Made by a program: the position numbers and the translations under genes. This document shows, piece after piece, positions 28,259 to 38,723 of a DNA stretch of 64,000 nt. The notes beneath the pieces are model-generated. The model saw only the letters and a list, made by a program, of their open reading frames with translations, did not search any database and was not told the DNA's origin. This DNA comes from Pseudomonas floridensis. Its GTDB lineage: Bacteria > Pseudomonadota > Gammaproteobacteria > Pseudomonadales > Pseudomonadaceae. Within the stretch, counting starts at the first letter, position 1; each line of letters opens with the position of its first letter. The stretch is from contig NZ_MUIO01000075.1 in NCBI RefSeq assembly GCF_002087235.1, positions 1 to 64,000 on the forward strand, read 5' to 3'.

Positions 28259-28684
28259 GGCAGTCTCATATCAAGCGTGTTGCGAAAGTATCGGGGTGAC
28301 TCTACGAGCGTTGCGTCAGCCTGTCAGCCGCCATTTTGAATGGCAGTGCAACAAGCGGGCACGTCTTGGCATCCGAAAGTCGGTGCTGAGGCCTGGAAAG
28401 GTGGTAAATGCGTGCCCATCGGCCGGGCTGCACACGAGACGCTGCCTTGGCTGAGCTTCTTGCGAAGTCATCAAGGCATACTCGTCTTGTCCATTGGTCG
28501 ATCTGCTGTCCGAGTGGACGTGACCAATGTTGCCTGTAAGCAGGCTGGGACGTGCTTGACTGAAATCCGGGTCGCATGTGCGGCCTTGGACCTGCTCGGT
28601 CAATCTAGCGTGATGCTGTATTGCAACTGCCGACAGCCCGACTGTAAGGCCGGGCAAGGCAGAAGCTTTCGACGTCAGTCTGTA
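28259..28684. other. rpsU-dnaG spacer without the expected yqeY gene
   Basis: In P. aeruginosa a yqeY-type gene lies between rpsU and dnaG. Here these 426 bases contain no YqeY-like frame on either strand; the open frames present show no known protein. An imperfect hairpin just after rpsU (about 28626-28665) may attenuate transcription into dnaG. Nothing else was recognised. Confidence 0.55.
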
Positions 28685-28900
28685 TTAATACAGACGAACG
28701 GCGCGGCGCTGTTCGCGCTGTACTTTCTTGGCGTGACGCTTGACAGCAGCAGCTGCCTTACGCTTACGCTCGGAAGTCGGCTTCTCGTAAAATTCGCGGC
28801 TACGAACTTCAGCCAGAACACCGGCTTTTTCGCAGGAGCGCTTGAAACGACGCAGAGCTACGTCGAAGGGTTCGTTCTCTTTAACTTTGACGGCTGGCAT
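28685..28900 (-). CDS. rpsU: 30S ribosomal protein S21
   Basis: The 71-aa basic protein matches S21 over its full length ([40 protein letters not shown]). It binds the 30S subunit and helps start translation. It is the first gene of the macromolecular-synthesis operon, divergent from tsaD with a 198-bp spacer that holds both promoters. Confidence 0.99.
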
Positions 28901-29098
28901 CCAGAGCTACCTTCATTCATTACCGGGGTCAACGCTTCGTGCAAACACTGCACAAAAGTACGTCGGTTTTTAAGGGTTGCGGATGTTAACCCCTCATTGA
29001 GAGGAATGCAAAGCCTCTGATCGAAAACCGCTGGTCGGCACCTCGGTCGGCGACTATTATGCGCGCCTTCAAATCTGCCCCCTACAAGGCGCAAACCC

Positions 29099-30124
29099 AT
29101 GCTAGTACTGGGATTAGAAACGTCCTGCGACGAAACCGGCGTCGCGCTTTACGACAGTGAGCGCGGTTTGCTGGCCGATGCATTATTCAGTCAAATCGAC
29201 TTGCACCGCGCCTATGGCGGCGTGGTGCCTGAGCTGGCTTCGCGTGATCACGTCAAGCGCATGCTGCCGCTGATTCGCCAGACGCTGGCCGAGGCTGACT
29301 GCGTGGCGACCGACATTGACGCCATCGCCTACACCGCCGGGCCGGGTCTGGTGGGTGCCTTGCTGGTCGGTGCTTCATGCGCTCAGGCGCTGGCCTTCGC
29401 CTGGGATATCCCGGCGCTCGGCGTGCATCACATGGAAGGCCATCTGCTGGCCCCGATGCTGGAAGAAAATCCACCGCAGTTTCCGTTCGTCGCCTTGCTG
29501 GTTTCGGGCGGGCATACGCAGTTGGTGCGCGTCGACGGCATCGGTCAGTACGAATTGCTGGGCGAGACCCTGGACGACGCGGCGGGCGAGGCATTCGACA
29601 AGACGGCCAAGATGATGGGCCTGCAGTATCCCGGCGGTCCGGAAATCTCCAGGCTGGCGACGCAGGGTGTAGCGGGGCGGTTTGTCTTCCCCAGACCGAT
29701 GACCGATCGTCCGGGCCTGATGTTCAGCTTCAGTGGCCTGAAAACCTCCGCGCTCAATGCCTGGCAGCAATGCCAAAGCGCCGGGGACGACAGCGAGCAA
29801 ACCCGTTGCGACATCGCTCTGGCCTTCCAGCAGGCGGTAGTGGAGACTTTGACCATCAAGTGCAAGCGTGCGCTCAAGCAGACCGGGCTCAAGAGCCTGG
29901 TGATTGCTGGGGGCGTCAGCGCCAATAAGGCGTTGCGCTCGTCGCTGGAGAGCATGCTGGGCGAGTTGCGCGGGCAGGTGTTTTACGCACGCCCCGAGTT
30001 CTGCACGGATAACGGCGCGATGATCGCGTTCGCCGGATGCCAGCGTTTGCAGGCCGGGCAGAAAGAGGATTTGAGCATCAGCGTGCAGGCGCGCTGGCCG
30101 ATGGAGCAATTGTCGAGCCTGTGA
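29099..30124 (+). CDS. tsaD: tRNA N6-adenosine threonylcarbamoyltransferase TsaD
   Basis: The 341-aa protein has the ASKHA fold typical of TsaD. It begins [18 protein letters not shown], has [13 protein letters not shown], the metal-binding [13 protein letters not shown], and VSGGHTQLV. It transfers the threonylcarbamoyl group to A37 of ANN-decoding tRNAs, together with TsaB and TsaE. It is divergent from rpsU and converges on plsY. Confidence 0.98.
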   Translation: MLVLGLETSCDETGVALYDSERGLLADALFSQIDLHRAYGGVVPELASRDHVKRMLPLIRQTLAEADCVATDIDAIAYTAGPGLVGALLVGASCAQALAFAWDIPALGVHHMEGHLLAPMLEENPPQFPFVALLVSGGHTQLVRVDGIGQYELLGETLDDAAGEAFDKTAKMMGLQYPGGPEISRLATQGVAGRFVFPRPMTDRPGLMFSFSGLKTSALNAWQQCQSAGDDSEQTRCDIALAFQQAVVETLTIKCKRALKQTGLKSLVIAGGVSANKALRSSLESMLGELRGQVFYARPEFCTDNGAMIAFAGCQRLQAGQKEDLSISVQARWPMEQLSSL

Positions 30125-30172
30125 GGGTGTGGGGTGATTCGAAGGGCGGATGAGCGTGATCCACCTTGCCCT

Positions 30173-30742
30173 TCAGAAATGCCGTTCGCGCCCGGCGAGC
30201 AGGTCGCGTAGATTGCTGCGATGGCGCCAGACGATCAGCAGGGTCAGGACGCTCATGGGCAGCAAGGCCCGGGGTTCCTGCCAGGCCAGCAGTGGCAGCG
30301 TGAGAGGGGTGGCGATCAAGGCGGCGAGCGAACTGGTGCGGGTGAGACGCAGCGTGAGCAGCCAGACGGCAATGGCCAGTATGGCGGCGGGCAAGTAGAG
30401 CCCGAGCAGTACGCCAGCGGCAGTCGCGACACCTTTGCCGCCGCGAAAGCGGAAGTACAGCGGGAACAGATGGCCGAGCACTGCGCTGACACCGATCCAG
30501 CCCTGTTGCGAAGGATCAAGGCCCCAGGCGCTGGCGATCAGCACCGGGACCAGCCCTTTGCACAGGTCGCCGAGCAGCGTGAAGACGGCCATTTTCTTGC
30601 CGGCCAGGCGCAACATGTTGGTAGCGCCCGCGTTGCCCGAGCCGCTGTCACGCGGGTCGGGATTGCCGCTGAGGCGGCTGAGCAGGATGGCGAAGGACAG
30701 TGAGCCGAGCAGGTAGGCGAAAGTCGCCAGTAACCAAAACAT
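30173..30742 (-). CDS. plsY: Glycerol-3-phosphate acyltransferase PlsY
   Basis: The start is set at the ATG at 30742 (189 aa, [15 protein letters not shown]), the usual family N terminus; a second ATG lies 9 bp upstream. It has five membrane segments with the conserved loops [33 protein letters not shown] and, near the C terminus, [14 protein letters not shown]. It acylates glycerol-3-phosphate from acyl-phosphate in the inner membrane, the first step of phospholipid synthesis. Confidence 0.97.
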   Translation of the reverse strand: MFWLLATFAYLLGSLSFAILLSRLSGNPDPRDSGSGNAGATNMLRLAGKKMAVFTLLGDLCKGLVPVLIASAWGLDPSQQGWIGVSAVLGHLFPLYFRFRGGKGVATAAGVLLGLYLPAAILAIAVWLLTLRLTRTSSLAALIATPLTLPLLAWQEPRALLPMSVLTLLIVWRHRSNLRDLLAGRERHF

Positions 30743-30816
30743 GCTAACCATTCCGGGCGAGGATGCCCTGATTCTAACGGCGCATCGCGCCCTTGTCGTG
30801 CAGCGGAGAGTAGTGC

Positions 30817-31170
30817 GTGGACAGAGTTTTCATCCAGGGTCTTGAGGTCGATACAGTGATCGGCGCTTATGACTGGGAGCGCGGCATTCGTCAGTGCCTG
30901 CGTCTGGACCTGAGTTTTGCCTGGGACAATCGACCTGCCGCAGCGGGCGATGACCTGAGCAAGGCGCTCGACTACGCCAGTGTATCGACCCGCATTCAGG
31001 CCTTCGCCGAACAGGCACAGTTTCAACTGGTCGAGACATTCGCCGAGCGTCTGGCCGAAGTGCTGATGGCTGAATTCAACATTCCCTGGCTGCATCTGAG
31101 GCTAACCAAGCCCGGTGCCGTGGCTGCCGCTGCCGGTGTGGGCGTGGAGATCGAGCGCGGATGTCGCTGA
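30817..31170 (+). CDS. folB: Dihydroneopterin aldolase FolB
   Basis: The 117-aa protein has the FolB fold, starting [21 protein letters not shown] and with the catalytic lysine in LRLTKPGAV. It cleaves dihydroneopterin to hydroxymethyl-dihydropterin in folate synthesis. The start is a GTG with GGAG nine bases upstream. Its end overlaps folK by 10 bp, so the two are co-translated. Confidence 0.97.
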   Translation: MDRVFIQGLEVDTVIGAYDWERGIRQCLRLDLSFAWDNRPAAAGDDLSKALDYASVSTRIQAFAEQAQFQLVETFAERLAEVLMAEFNIPWLHLRLTKPGAVAAAAGVGVEIERGCR

Positions 31171-31685
31171 CGCGGATTTTCCTCGGGCTCGGAAGCAACA
31201 TCGAGCGCGAAAGGCATTTGCATGCCGGGCTGGATGCGCTGCACGGCTTCCTGAGTGACATGCAGTGCTCGCCGGTGTTCGAGAGTCACCCGGTGGGCAT
31301 CAAGAGCGGTCCGTTCTTCAACCTGGTGGTGTCGGCCCTGACCGATCTGCCCCTGCTGGAACTGGATCGCCGCCTGAAATTCATTGAGGCCGACAACGGC
31401 CGCTACGCCCCGGATCGCAAAGGGTTACCGCTGGACATCGACGTGCTGCTGTACGGCGAACAGGTCGGCAATTTCGACGGGTTGATCCTGCCTCGTGCAG
31501 AGATTCTCAAGAACGCTTTCGTGCTATGGCCACTGTCGCTGATCGCTCCGGATCGCGTGCATCCCGGCGCAGGCGTGCCATTCAGCAAGCTGTGGGCTGA
31601 TGCGCAGATCGATCAGCAGCTCTGGCCCGTGGCGTTCGAATGGCAGGGCACAGCGCTGACGCCTGCCGGGTTGCTGCAGAGCTGA
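31161..31685 (+). CDS. folK: 6-hydroxymethyl-7,8-dihydropterin pyrophosphokinase FolK
   Basis: The 174-aa protein has the HPPK pattern: IFLGLGSNIERERHL at the N terminus, GPFFNLVVSA, and the signature PLDIDVLLYG with the magnesium-binding aspartates. It makes the pterin diphosphate used by dihydropteroate synthase. It overlaps folB and is followed by REP elements. Confidence 0.94.
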   Translation: MSLTRIFLGLGSNIERERHLHAGLDALHGFLSDMQCSPVFESHPVGIKSGPFFNLVVSALTDLPLLELDRRLKFIEADNGRYAPDRKGLPLDIDVLLYGEQVGNFDGLILPRAEILKNAFVLWPLSLIAPDRVHPGAGVPFSKLWADAQIDQQLWPVAFEWQGTALTPAGLLQS

Positions 31686-31708
31686 CATGCGCGCCGCCTG
31701 ATCGTCCC

Positions 31709-31880
31709 CGGCCTCACTTGTCCGCGAAGAGGTCTTTTCAGACGCTGCACTCAGCAAGCCCGCCCTCACTTGTCACTGCGTCGTGGGAGTGGACTTGTCC
31801 ACGAAAAGGCCGGTACAGGCGCCAGGCATTTAGCGCCTGATCCGCTGCCTTCGCGGACAAGTTGGCTCCCACGAGCGTGC
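31709..31880. repeat. REP cluster between folK and cca
   Basis: The segment has a half unit (CACTTGTCCGCGAAGAGG) followed by a full pair: GTGGGAGTGGACTTGTCCACGAA and the inverted TTCGCGGACAAGTTGGCTCCCACGAG. The arms match the other REP elements in this window. It lies between converging genes. Confidence 0.85.
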
Positions 31881-31898
31881 GCCAGGTTCATCGGGCGA

Positions 31899-33128
31899 TC
31901 AGCCGTGATATTCCGCCTTGTAGATTTTCAGGGCATCCAGTCGCTCGTTTTTCAGGGCGTCGCCCAATTCCTTGCCCTGCAGACCCTTCTCCAGCAGCGG
32001 CTGTACCGACACTGCGCGCGCCGCCTGCGCTGCGCCGCGCAGGTAATCCGCCTGTGGATAACTGCGCTGCTCGAAACCCTGACGACCTCGCGCATCCATC
32101 TCGCACGCCGCGATGAACTCCTCGAAGCGCTGCGGTCTGCGGTACACGTCGAAGCTGTGCAACAGCTCGAGCACGGTTGACGGTTTGAGCTCCAGCGCCC
32201 TGTGTCCGTGCGTGTGGTACTGGCCGACCAGCAGCGCCAGTTCCTGACACTCCCGTGGCACGCGGAATCGTTCGTTGACGGCTTTGATCAGGCGCAGGCC
32301 GGTGTGTTCATGAGCGATGTGCCTCGGCCATTCGGCTTCGGGTGTCAGGCCTTTGCCGAGGTCGTGCAGCAGGCAGGCCCAGCGTACGCTCAGCGGATGC
32401 TCATGAATGGCCGCCTGCTCAAGGACGCTGAGCACATGCACGCCGGTGTCGATTTCAGGATGGTGCGCTGCAGGCTGAGGCACGCCAAACAGCGCCTCGA
32501 CCTCGGGCATCAATTCCTTGAGCGCGCCGCATGTATGCAGCACCTCAATGAACACTTGGGGCTGCTTCTCCATCAGCGCACGGGATATTTCTTTCCAGCT
32601 GCGCTCAGGAGTCAGTGCCTTCAGTTCACCGGATTCGCTGAGCTGGCGCATCAGGTCCAGCGTCTCGGCGGCGATGCTGAAACCCTGCGGCGCGTAGCGG
32701 GCCGCGAAACGCGCAACGCGGAGCACTCTGAGTGGATCTTCGGCGAACGCAGGGGAAACGTGGCGCAAGATGCGCGCTTCCAGATCCTGCCGGCCGTGGT
32801 ACGGATCGGTCACATTGCCGTCTTTGTCTTCGGCCATTGCGTTGATCGTCAGGTCGCGGCGAATCAGGTCCTGCTCCAGTGTGACGTCGGGGCTGGCGTG
32901 AAAAACGAATCCGCCATAGCCCACGCCACTTTTCCGTTCGGTGCGCGCCAGGGCATATTCTTCGCCAGTCAGCGGGTGAAGGAACACCGGAAAATCCGTG
33001 CCGACCGGGCGATAGCCCTTCACCAGCATTTCTTCGGCCGAAGCGCCGACGACCACCCAATCGATATCGGTAACGGGTTGACCCAGCAGGCGGTCGCGAA
33101 CAGCACCGCCAACTTTATAAATCTGCAT
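31899..33128 (-). CDS. cca: tRNA CCA-adding enzyme with HD domain
   Basis: The 409-aa protein has the class II nucleotidyltransferase head ([12 protein letters not shown], then the metal-binding D21 and D23 in TDIDWVVVG), the RNA-binding neck, and a C-terminal HD phosphohydrolase domain ([25 protein letters not shown]). It adds or repairs the 3' CCA end of tRNAs. The ATG is preceded by GGAGG and a T6 run that together form the 3' part of a hairpin, described separately. Confidence 0.97.
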   Translation of the reverse strand: MQIYKVGGAVRDRLLGQPVTDIDWVVVGASAEEMLVKGYRPVGTDFPVFLHPLTGEEYALARTERKSGVGYGGFVFHASPDVTLEQDLIRRDLTINAMAEDKDGNVTDPYHGRQDLEARILRHVSPAFAEDPLRVLRVARFAARYAPQGFSIAAETLDLMRQLSESGELKALTPERSWKEISRALMEKQPQVFIEVLHTCGALKELMPEVEALFGVPQPAAHHPEIDTGVHVLSVLEQAAIHEHPLSVRWACLLHDLGKGLTPEAEWPRHIAHEHTGLRLIKAVNERFRVPRECQELALLVGQYHTHGHRALELKPSTVLELLHSFDVYRRPQRFEEFIAACEMDARGRQGFEQRSYPQADYLRGAAQAARAVSVQPLLEKGLQGKELGDALKNERLDALKIYKAEYHG

Positions 33129-33180
33129 AAAAAACCTCCGTAAGCGCGACAGGATAAACCTTGCGTCGACCTTACGGAGG
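33129..33180 (-). terminator. Hairpin plus U-run directly before cca, containing its ribosome binding site
   Basis: On the minus strand CCTCCGTAAG (33180-33171) and CTTACGGAGG (33144-33135) form a perfect 10-bp inverted repeat around a 26-base loop. It is followed at once by TTTTTT and the cca ATG. It has the form of an intrinsic terminator for transcripts from the SpoVR gene (stop at 33226). The GGAGG in the 3' arm is also the only good ribosome binding site of cca, so folding would hide it. Confidence 0.7.
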
Positions 33181-33225
33181 CTAAAACCGAACGATTACCC
33201 GTTTAAGACTCAACGGCTCAGGTGC

Positions 33226-34788
33226 CTAGAGGTGAACGACCGCCAAATCGAGCCGGGGATATTCACCGTCGGCGTGCTCGCCTCGCGGTGGTACGTGATG
33301 GGTTTTCACGATCTGGTCGCCTTGTAGCGTCTCCAGATGAATATCGAAGCCCCACAGGCGATGCAGGTGCTTGAGCACCTCGTCCGTCGAATCGCCCAGC
33401 GGTTTGCGATTGTGCTGCTGGTGACGCAGGGTCAGCGAGCGATCACCGCGCCGGTCGATGCTGTAGATCTGCACGTTCGGCTCGCGATTGCCCAGGTTGT
33501 ACTGCGCGGCGAGTATTTCGCGAATGGTCCGGTAGCCGTTTTCGTCATGAATCGCCGGCACCAGCAGGTCATCTTTCTGATCGTCGTCCATGATGCTGAA
33601 CAGCTTGAGGTCACGAATGACCTTGGGCGACAGGTATTGGAGGATGAAGCTTTCGTCCTTGAAGCTGCTCATCGCGAACTTGATTGCGGTCAGCCAGTCG
33701 GTGCCGGCGATTTCCGGAAACCATTGGCGGTCTTCTTCGGTGGGGTGTTCGCACATCCGGCGAATGTCCTGGTACATGGCAAAACCCAGGGTGTAGGGGT
33801 TGATGCCGCTGTAGTAAGGGCTGTCGAAACCGGGCTGATAGATGACGCTGGTGTGCGACTGCAGGAACTCCAGCATGAAGCCGTCGGTGACCAGGCCTTC
33901 GTCGTACAGGTCGTTCATCAGCGTGTAGTGCCAGAAGGTGGCCCAGCCTTCGTTCATTACCTGAGTCTGGCGCTGCGGGTAGAAGTACTGCGCGATCTTG
34001 CGCACGATGCGCACCACTTCGCGCTGCCAGGGTTCCAGCAGCGGCGCGTGTTTCTCGATGAAGTACAGGATGTTTTCCTGCGGCTCGGCCGGGAAGCGCG
34101 CGTTGTCCTCCTTGCTGCCTTTGTCCGCGCTTTTCGGAATGGTGCGCCACAGGTCGTTGATCTGACGCTGCAAGTGCTCTTCGCGGTCCTTCTGCCGACG
34201 CCGTTCTTCTTCGGCAGAAATCGGATACGGCCGCTTGTAGCGGTCTACACCGTAGTTCATCAGCGCATGGCAGGAGTCGAGCAGGTCTTCCACCGCGTCG
34301 ATGCCATGCCGCTCCTCGCACTGCATGATGTACTGCTTGGCGAACACCAGGTAGTCGATAATCGAGCTGGCGTCGGTCCAGGTACGGAACAGGTAGTTGC
34401 CCTTGAAGAAGCTGTTATGCCCGTAGCAGGCATGGGCCACCACCAAGGCCTGCATGCAGATGGTGTTTTCTTCCATCAGGTAAGCAATGCACGGGTCCGA
34501 GTTGATCACGATTTCATACGCCAGACCCATCTGGCCCCGCGTATAGGATTTTTCAGTGCTGAGGAAGTGCTTACCGTAGGACCAATGGTGATAGCCCAGC
34601 GGCATGCCGACTGACGCGTAGGCGTCCATCATCTGTTCGGCGGTGATCACTTCGATCTGGTTGGGATAGGTGTCCAGCGCATAACGCTCGGCGATACGGC
34701 TGATTTCGCGGTCGTATGCCTGGATCAGTTCGAACGTCCACTCTGACCCGGTGGAGATGGGTTGGCGTTTCTGTTCTCTGGCGGTCAT
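33226..34788 (-). CDS. ycgB: SpoVR-family protein (YcgB)
   Basis: The 520-aa protein has the SpoVR-family features: the N-terminal [33 protein letters not shown], the internal [17 protein letters not shown], and a C-terminal domain ending in a basic segment. The biochemical role is not settled. Such genes are stress- and stationary-phase-linked in proteobacteria and travel with yeaH and prkA. Its ATG overlaps the yeaH stop by 4 bp, so the pair is coupled. Confidence 0.96.
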   Translation of the reverse strand: MTAREQKRQPISTGSEWTFELIQAYDREISRIAERYALDTYPNQIEVITAEQMMDAYASVGMPLGYHHWSYGKHFLSTEKSYTRGQMGLAYEIVINSDPCIAYLMEENTICMQALVVAHACYGHNSFFKGNYLFRTWTDASSIIDYLVFAKQYIMQCEERHGIDAVEDLLDSCHALMNYGVDRYKRPYPISAEEERRRQKDREEHLQRQINDLWRTIPKSADKGSKEDNARFPAEPQENILYFIEKHAPLLEPWQREVVRIVRKIAQYFYPQRQTQVMNEGWATFWHYTLMNDLYDEGLVTDGFMLEFLQSHTSVIYQPGFDSPYYSGINPYTLGFAMYQDIRRMCEHPTEEDRQWFPEIAGTDWLTAIKFAMSSFKDESFILQYLSPKVIRDLKLFSIMDDDQKDDLLVPAIHDENGYRTIREILAAQYNLGNREPNVQIYSIDRRGDRSLTLRHQQHNRKPLGDSTDEVLKHLHRLWGFDIHLETLQGDQIVKTHHVPPRGEHADGEYPRLDLAVVHL

Positions 34789-36056
34789 GACACTAACCTT
34801 CGCTGGAAGAGTTCGCGGAATACCGGATAGATATCACCGGCAGAGACGAGCTGCTGCTGGGCGAACGTGTCGGCATATTCTTCGCCGATGCGCTCGTATT
34901 CGTACCACAGGGCCTGATGTTCGCGCGGTGTGATTTCCACGTAGGTGTAGTACTGCACGAACGGCATGATCTGCTTGGTCAGGATGTCGCGGCATATCGG
35001 CGAGTCGTCGTTCCAGTTGTCGCCGTCGGATGCCTGGGCGGCGTAGATATTCCATTCGTTGCTTGGATAGCGCTCGGCCATGATCTCCTGCATCAGTTTC
35101 AATGCGCTGGAGACGATGGTGCCGCCGGTCTCCCGGGAATAGAAAAACTCTTCCTCGTCCACTTCGCGGGCACTGGTGTGGTGGCGAATGAACACGACTT
35201 CGATCTTGTCGTAATTACGCTTGAGAAATAGGTACAGCAGGATGAAGAAGCGTTTGGCGATGTCCTTGGTCGCCTGGGTCATGGATCCGGAGACGTCCAT
35301 CAGGCAGAACATCACGGCCTTGGAACTGGGGTTGGGCTGCTTGACCAGCAGGTTGTACTTGAGGTCGAAGGTGTCCAGATAAGGCACGCGACGAATGCGC
35401 GCCTTCAGTCGGTCAATCTCGACTTCCAGTTCCTGAATGTCGCCAAAGTTGTCAGGTTCCTCACGCTTCATGCGCTCAAGCTCGTTGATCGCTTCCTTGA
35501 GCTTGGCGCGGCTGCTGCCGGACAGCGCAATGCGTCGCGCATGGGCCGAACGCAGCGTGCGAATGATGTTGATACGTGACGGATTGCCTTCGTTGCTGAT
35601 CCCGGCGCGAACGGTCTTGAAGGTGTCGGTGCCGGTCAGGTTGCGTTTGACCAGATTGGGCAATTCGAGGTCCTCGAACATGAATTCGAGAAACTCTTCC
35701 TGGGTGATCTGGAACACGAACTCATCCATGCCTTCGCCGGAATTGCTCGCCTTGCCAGGCCCCTTGCCGCCGCCGCCACCCTGCGGACGCGCAATGTGCT
35801 CGCCGGTGGTGAATTCTTTGTTGCCTGGATGGACGACGGTCTGTTTACCACCACGTCCGTGATGCAGCACCGGTTCGTCAATGTCTCGGCCGGGAATGCT
35901 GATCTGCTCGCCATGCTCCATATCGGTAATGGAACGACGGCTGACAGCTTCTTCCACTGCCTTTTTGATGTGGTCACGATAACGCCGCAGAAACCGTTGC
36001 CGGTTTACCGTGCTTTTGTTCTTGCCGTTGAGACGTCGGTCAATCACATAGCTCAT
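34785..36056 (-). CDS. yeaH: YeaH/DUF444-family von Willebrand-type protein
   Basis: The ATG at 36056 (423 aa, [15 protein letters not shown]) follows CGGAGGGCCT; an upstream in-frame ATG is less likely. The C-terminal half has a von Willebrand-type metal site in [14 protein letters not shown] glycine/lysine-rich linker ([11 protein letters not shown]) lies at about residues 95-110. The family works with the PrkA kinase in E. coli and Pseudomonas stress responses; the mechanism is not known. It is translationally coupled to the SpoVR gene. Confidence 0.96.
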   Translation of the reverse strand: MSYVIDRRLNGKNKSTVNRQRFLRRYRDHIKKAVEEAVSRRSITDMEHGEQISIPGRDIDEPVLHHGRGGKQTVVHPGNKEFTTGEHIARPQGGGGGKGPGKASNSGEGMDEFVFQITQEEFLEFMFEDLELPNLVKRNLTGTDTFKTVRAGISNEGNPSRINIIRTLRSAHARRIALSGSSRAKLKEAINELERMKREEPDNFGDIQELEVEIDRLKARIRRVPYLDTFDLKYNLLVKQPNPSSKAVMFCLMDVSGSMTQATKDIAKRFFILLYLFLKRNYDKIEVVFIRHHTSAREVDEEEFFYSRETGGTIVSSALKLMQEIMAERYPSNEWNIYAAQASDGDNWNDDSPICRDILTKQIMPFVQYYTYVEITPREHQALWYEYERIGEEYADTFAQQQLVSAGDIYPVFRELFQRRLVS

Positions 36057-36059
36057 AGG

Positions 36060-36125
36060 CCCTCCGGGCAGCTTCAAGTTACAAGCTTCAAGCCGTGAGC
36101 CTGAAGCTTAAAAGCAAGCGCTGGC
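36060..36125. repeat. Short imperfect CTTCAAG-type repeats
   Basis: Just upstream of yeaH, short repeats and inverted repeats of AGCTTCAAG/CTTGAAGCT occur (GCTTCAAGTTACAAGCTTCAAG, then GCCTGAAGCTT). This heptad-like pattern is common between Pseudomonas genes. No coding sequence is involved. Confidence 0.5.
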
Positions 36126-36192
36126 ACAAAACAGCACCTCAAGCGTGCGTAATGCACGCCTGAGGTTTACAGCCTGCCGCTTGCCGCTGCCA

Positions 36193-38115
36193 TTACTGCG
36201 ACTTGCGTACGCGCAGATACCATTCGGAGAGTAGACGTACCTGTTTATCGGTGTAGCCCCGTTCAACCATTCGAGTGACAAAGTCGTTGTGCTTCTGCTG
36301 GTCTTCCTTGCTGGCCTTGGCATTGAAGCTGATGACCGGCAGGAGGTCCTCGGTGTTGGAGAACATTTTCTTCTCGATCACCACACGCAGCTTCTCGTAG
36401 CTGAGCCAGGTCGGGTTCTTGCCGTTGTTGTTGGCGCGGGCGCGCAGCACGAAGTTGACGATTTCGTTGCGGAAATCCTTCGGATTGCTGATGCCGGCCG
36501 GTTTCTCGATCTTCTCCAGTTCCTCGTTGAGTGCGACACGGTTGAGAATCTCGCCGGTTTCGGGATCGCGGTATTCCTGATCCTGAATCCAGAAATCTGC
36601 ATACAGCACATAGCGGTCGAAGATGTTCTGACCGTACTCGCTGTAAGACTCCAGGTACGCAGTCTGAATCTCCTTGCCGATGAACTCGATGTAGCGCGGA
36701 GCCAGGTATTCCTTGATGAAGCGCAGATAACGCTCGCGCGTTTCGGCCGGGAATTGCTCCTGTTCGATCTGCTGCTCAAGCACATAGAGCAGGTGCACCG
36801 GGTTGGCGGCGATTTCATGCGGATCGAAGTTGAACACCTTGGACAGGATCTTGAACGCGAAACGGGTCGACAGACCGTTCATGCCCTCATCGACACCTGC
36901 ACTGTCGCGGTACTCCTGAATCGACTTGGCTTTCGGGTCGGTGTCCTTGAGGTTCTCGCCGTCGTACACGCGCATTTTGGAGTAGATGTTCGAGTTGTCC
37001 GGCTCCTTGAGGCGCGACAGCGTGGTGAACTGCGCCAGCATCTTCAGCGTGTCCGGCGCGCAATGAGCCTTGGAAAGTGAGCTGTTGAACAGCAGCTTGT
37101 CGTAGATCTTGATCTCGTCGCTGACCCGCAGGCAGTACGGCACCTTCACGATATAGATACGGTCGATGAAGGCTTCGTTGTTCTTGTTGTTGCGGAAACT
37201 GTGCCATTCCGATTCGTTGGAGTGCGCCAGCAGGATACCGGTGAACGGGATCGCGCCCAGGCCCTCGGTGCTGTTGTAGTTACCTTCCTGAGTGGCGGTC
37301 AGCAGCGGGTGCAGAACCTTGATCGGTGCCTTGAACATCTCGACGAATTCCATCAGGCCCTGGTTGGCCCGGCAGAGTGCGCCCGAGTAGCTGTAGGCAT
37401 CGGCATCGTTCTGCGGAAACTCTTCCAGCTTGCGGATATCAACCTTGCCGACCAGCGCCGAGATGTCCTGGTTGTTCTCGTCACCCGGCTCGGTCTTGGC
37501 GACCGCAATCTGATTGAGAATCGATGGATAGAGTTTCACCACTTTGAACTGACTGATGTCGCCCCCGAACTCAGCCAGACGCTTGGTCGCCCAGGGCGAC
37601 ATGATGGTGCTCAGGTAACGCCTCGGGATGCCGAAATCTTCTTCCAGAATCGCGCCGTCTTCATTGGCATTGAACAGGCCCAATGGTGATTCGAAGACCG
37701 GCGAGCCCTTGATGGCGTAGAACGGGACTTTTTCGATCAGTTGTTTGAGTTTTTCAGCCAGCGAAGATTTACCACCGCCAACCGGTCCGAGCAGATAGAG
37801 AATCTGCTTCTTTTCTTCCAGGCCCTGAGCGGCATGGCGGAAATACGAAACGATCTGGTCGATGCATTCTTCCATTCCATGGAAGTCAGCGAACGCCGGA
37901 TAGCGACGAATTACCTTGTTGGAGAAAATCCGCGACAACCGCGAGTTGGTGGAGGTGTCCACCAGCTCAGGTTCGCCAATGGCCAGCAGAAGACGTTCTG
38001 CCGCCGAGGCGTATGCGCTGCGATCCTGTTTGCAGAGCTCCAGATACTCCTGTAGCGAGAGCTCTTCCTGACGTGTGGTTTCAAAGCGTTGTTGGAAGTG
38101 GCTAAAAATACTCAT
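36193..38115 (-). CDS. prkA: PrkA-type serine protein kinase/AAA protein (YeaG)
   Basis: The 640-aa protein has the N-terminal AAA-type domain with a P-loop (LLGPVGGGKSSLAEKLK, about residues 108-125), the segment GILLAHSNESEWHSF, and a C-terminal kinase-like domain. It belongs to the PrkA/YeaG family, which phosphorylates proteins during nutrient stress. The order prkA-yeaH-SpoVR is the conserved Gram-negative stress module. A 284-bp spacer upstream should hold its promoter; no clear sigma-54 site was found. Confidence 0.97.
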   Translation of the reverse strand: MSIFSHFQQRFETTRQEELSLQEYLELCKQDRSAYASAAERLLLAIGEPELVDTSTNSRLSRIFSNKVIRRYPAFADFHGMEECIDQIVSYFRHAAQGLEEKKQILYLLGPVGGGKSSLAEKLKQLIEKVPFYAIKGSPVFESPLGLFNANEDGAILEEDFGIPRRYLSTIMSPWATKRLAEFGGDISQFKVVKLYPSILNQIAVAKTEPGDENNQDISALVGKVDIRKLEEFPQNDADAYSYSGALCRANQGLMEFVEMFKAPIKVLHPLLTATQEGNYNSTEGLGAIPFTGILLAHSNESEWHSFRNNKNNEAFIDRIYIVKVPYCLRVSDEIKIYDKLLFNSSLSKAHCAPDTLKMLAQFTTLSRLKEPDNSNIYSKMRVYDGENLKDTDPKAKSIQEYRDSAGVDEGMNGLSTRFAFKILSKVFNFDPHEIAANPVHLLYVLEQQIEQEQFPAETRERYLRFIKEYLAPRYIEFIGKEIQTAYLESYSEYGQNIFDRYVLYADFWIQDQEYRDPETGEILNRVALNEELEKIEKPAGISNPKDFRNEIVNFVLRARANNNGKNPTWLSYEKLRVVIEKKMFSNTEDLLPVISFNAKASKEDQQKHNDFVTRMVERGYTDKQVRLLSEWYLRVRKSQ

Positions 38116-38399
38116 GACGTCACCTCGCTCGATACGTTGAGCCGGCGGCGGATCGTCAGTCGATGCTGGCAGCAGCTGAGTATCCAGATGCCGTTTACCC
38201 CCCAGAACACCATAAAAGTAACTACCGATGACCCACGCGCCGGTGTACCGGCTCTCCCCTGATTTCGGATGGCCTGAGGCTAAGGATAGTTCGGATTCGG
38301 AAAGATAAAGAAGGGATGAGCGAGAAGACGGGCTGACCGTTCGTCAGTTAGGGCGCGAACCCGCGTAGAACGCGGGATCGACTGTCATAAAAATATTTT

Positions 38400-38723
38400 T
38401 TATCGGCCTTGCACGGTTTCGGCCGGAAAAGTGGAGCGCCACAGCTCAAAACCGCCATCTACGCTGTAGACGTCCGAGAATCCCTGACCCACGAGGTAGG
38501 CGGCTGCACTCTGGCTGGAGTTGCCGTGATAGCAGATCACGACGAGGGGTTTGTCCAGGTCGGCGTTGGCGATGAAGTCGGCGATCGAGTGGTTATCCAG
38601 GTGCAGCGATTCGGGAATGTGGTTGCTCTCGAAGGTCTGGGCATCCCGAACGTCGACCACCACCGCGCCATGTTCGCGCAGGGCTTGAGCCTGTTCGGGG
38701 GGAATACGTTTGAATTCGGTCAT
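38400..38723 (-). CDS. glpE: Thiosulfate sulfurtransferase GlpE
   Basis: The ATG at 38723 (107 aa) has AGGAG upstream and overlaps the apaH stop by 4 bp; the longer upstream frame is only apaH read out of frame. A single rhodanese domain carries the active-site C64 in VICYHGNSS, plus [19 protein letters not shown]. It transfers sulfur from thiosulfate to acceptors such as cyanide or thioredoxin. It is the last gene of the lptD-to-glpE run. Confidence 0.95.
   Translation of the reverse strand: MTEFKRIPPEQAQALREHGAVVVDVRDAQTFESNHIPESLHLDNHSIADFIANADLDKPLVVICYHGNSSQSAAAYLVGQGFSDVYSVDGGFELWRSTFPAETVQGR

Noticed and set aside
28316-28657. 113-aa minus-strand frame between rpsU and dnaG
   Set aside because: There is no ribosome binding site, no recognisable motif and no YqeY-like sequence; it is probably a chance frame.
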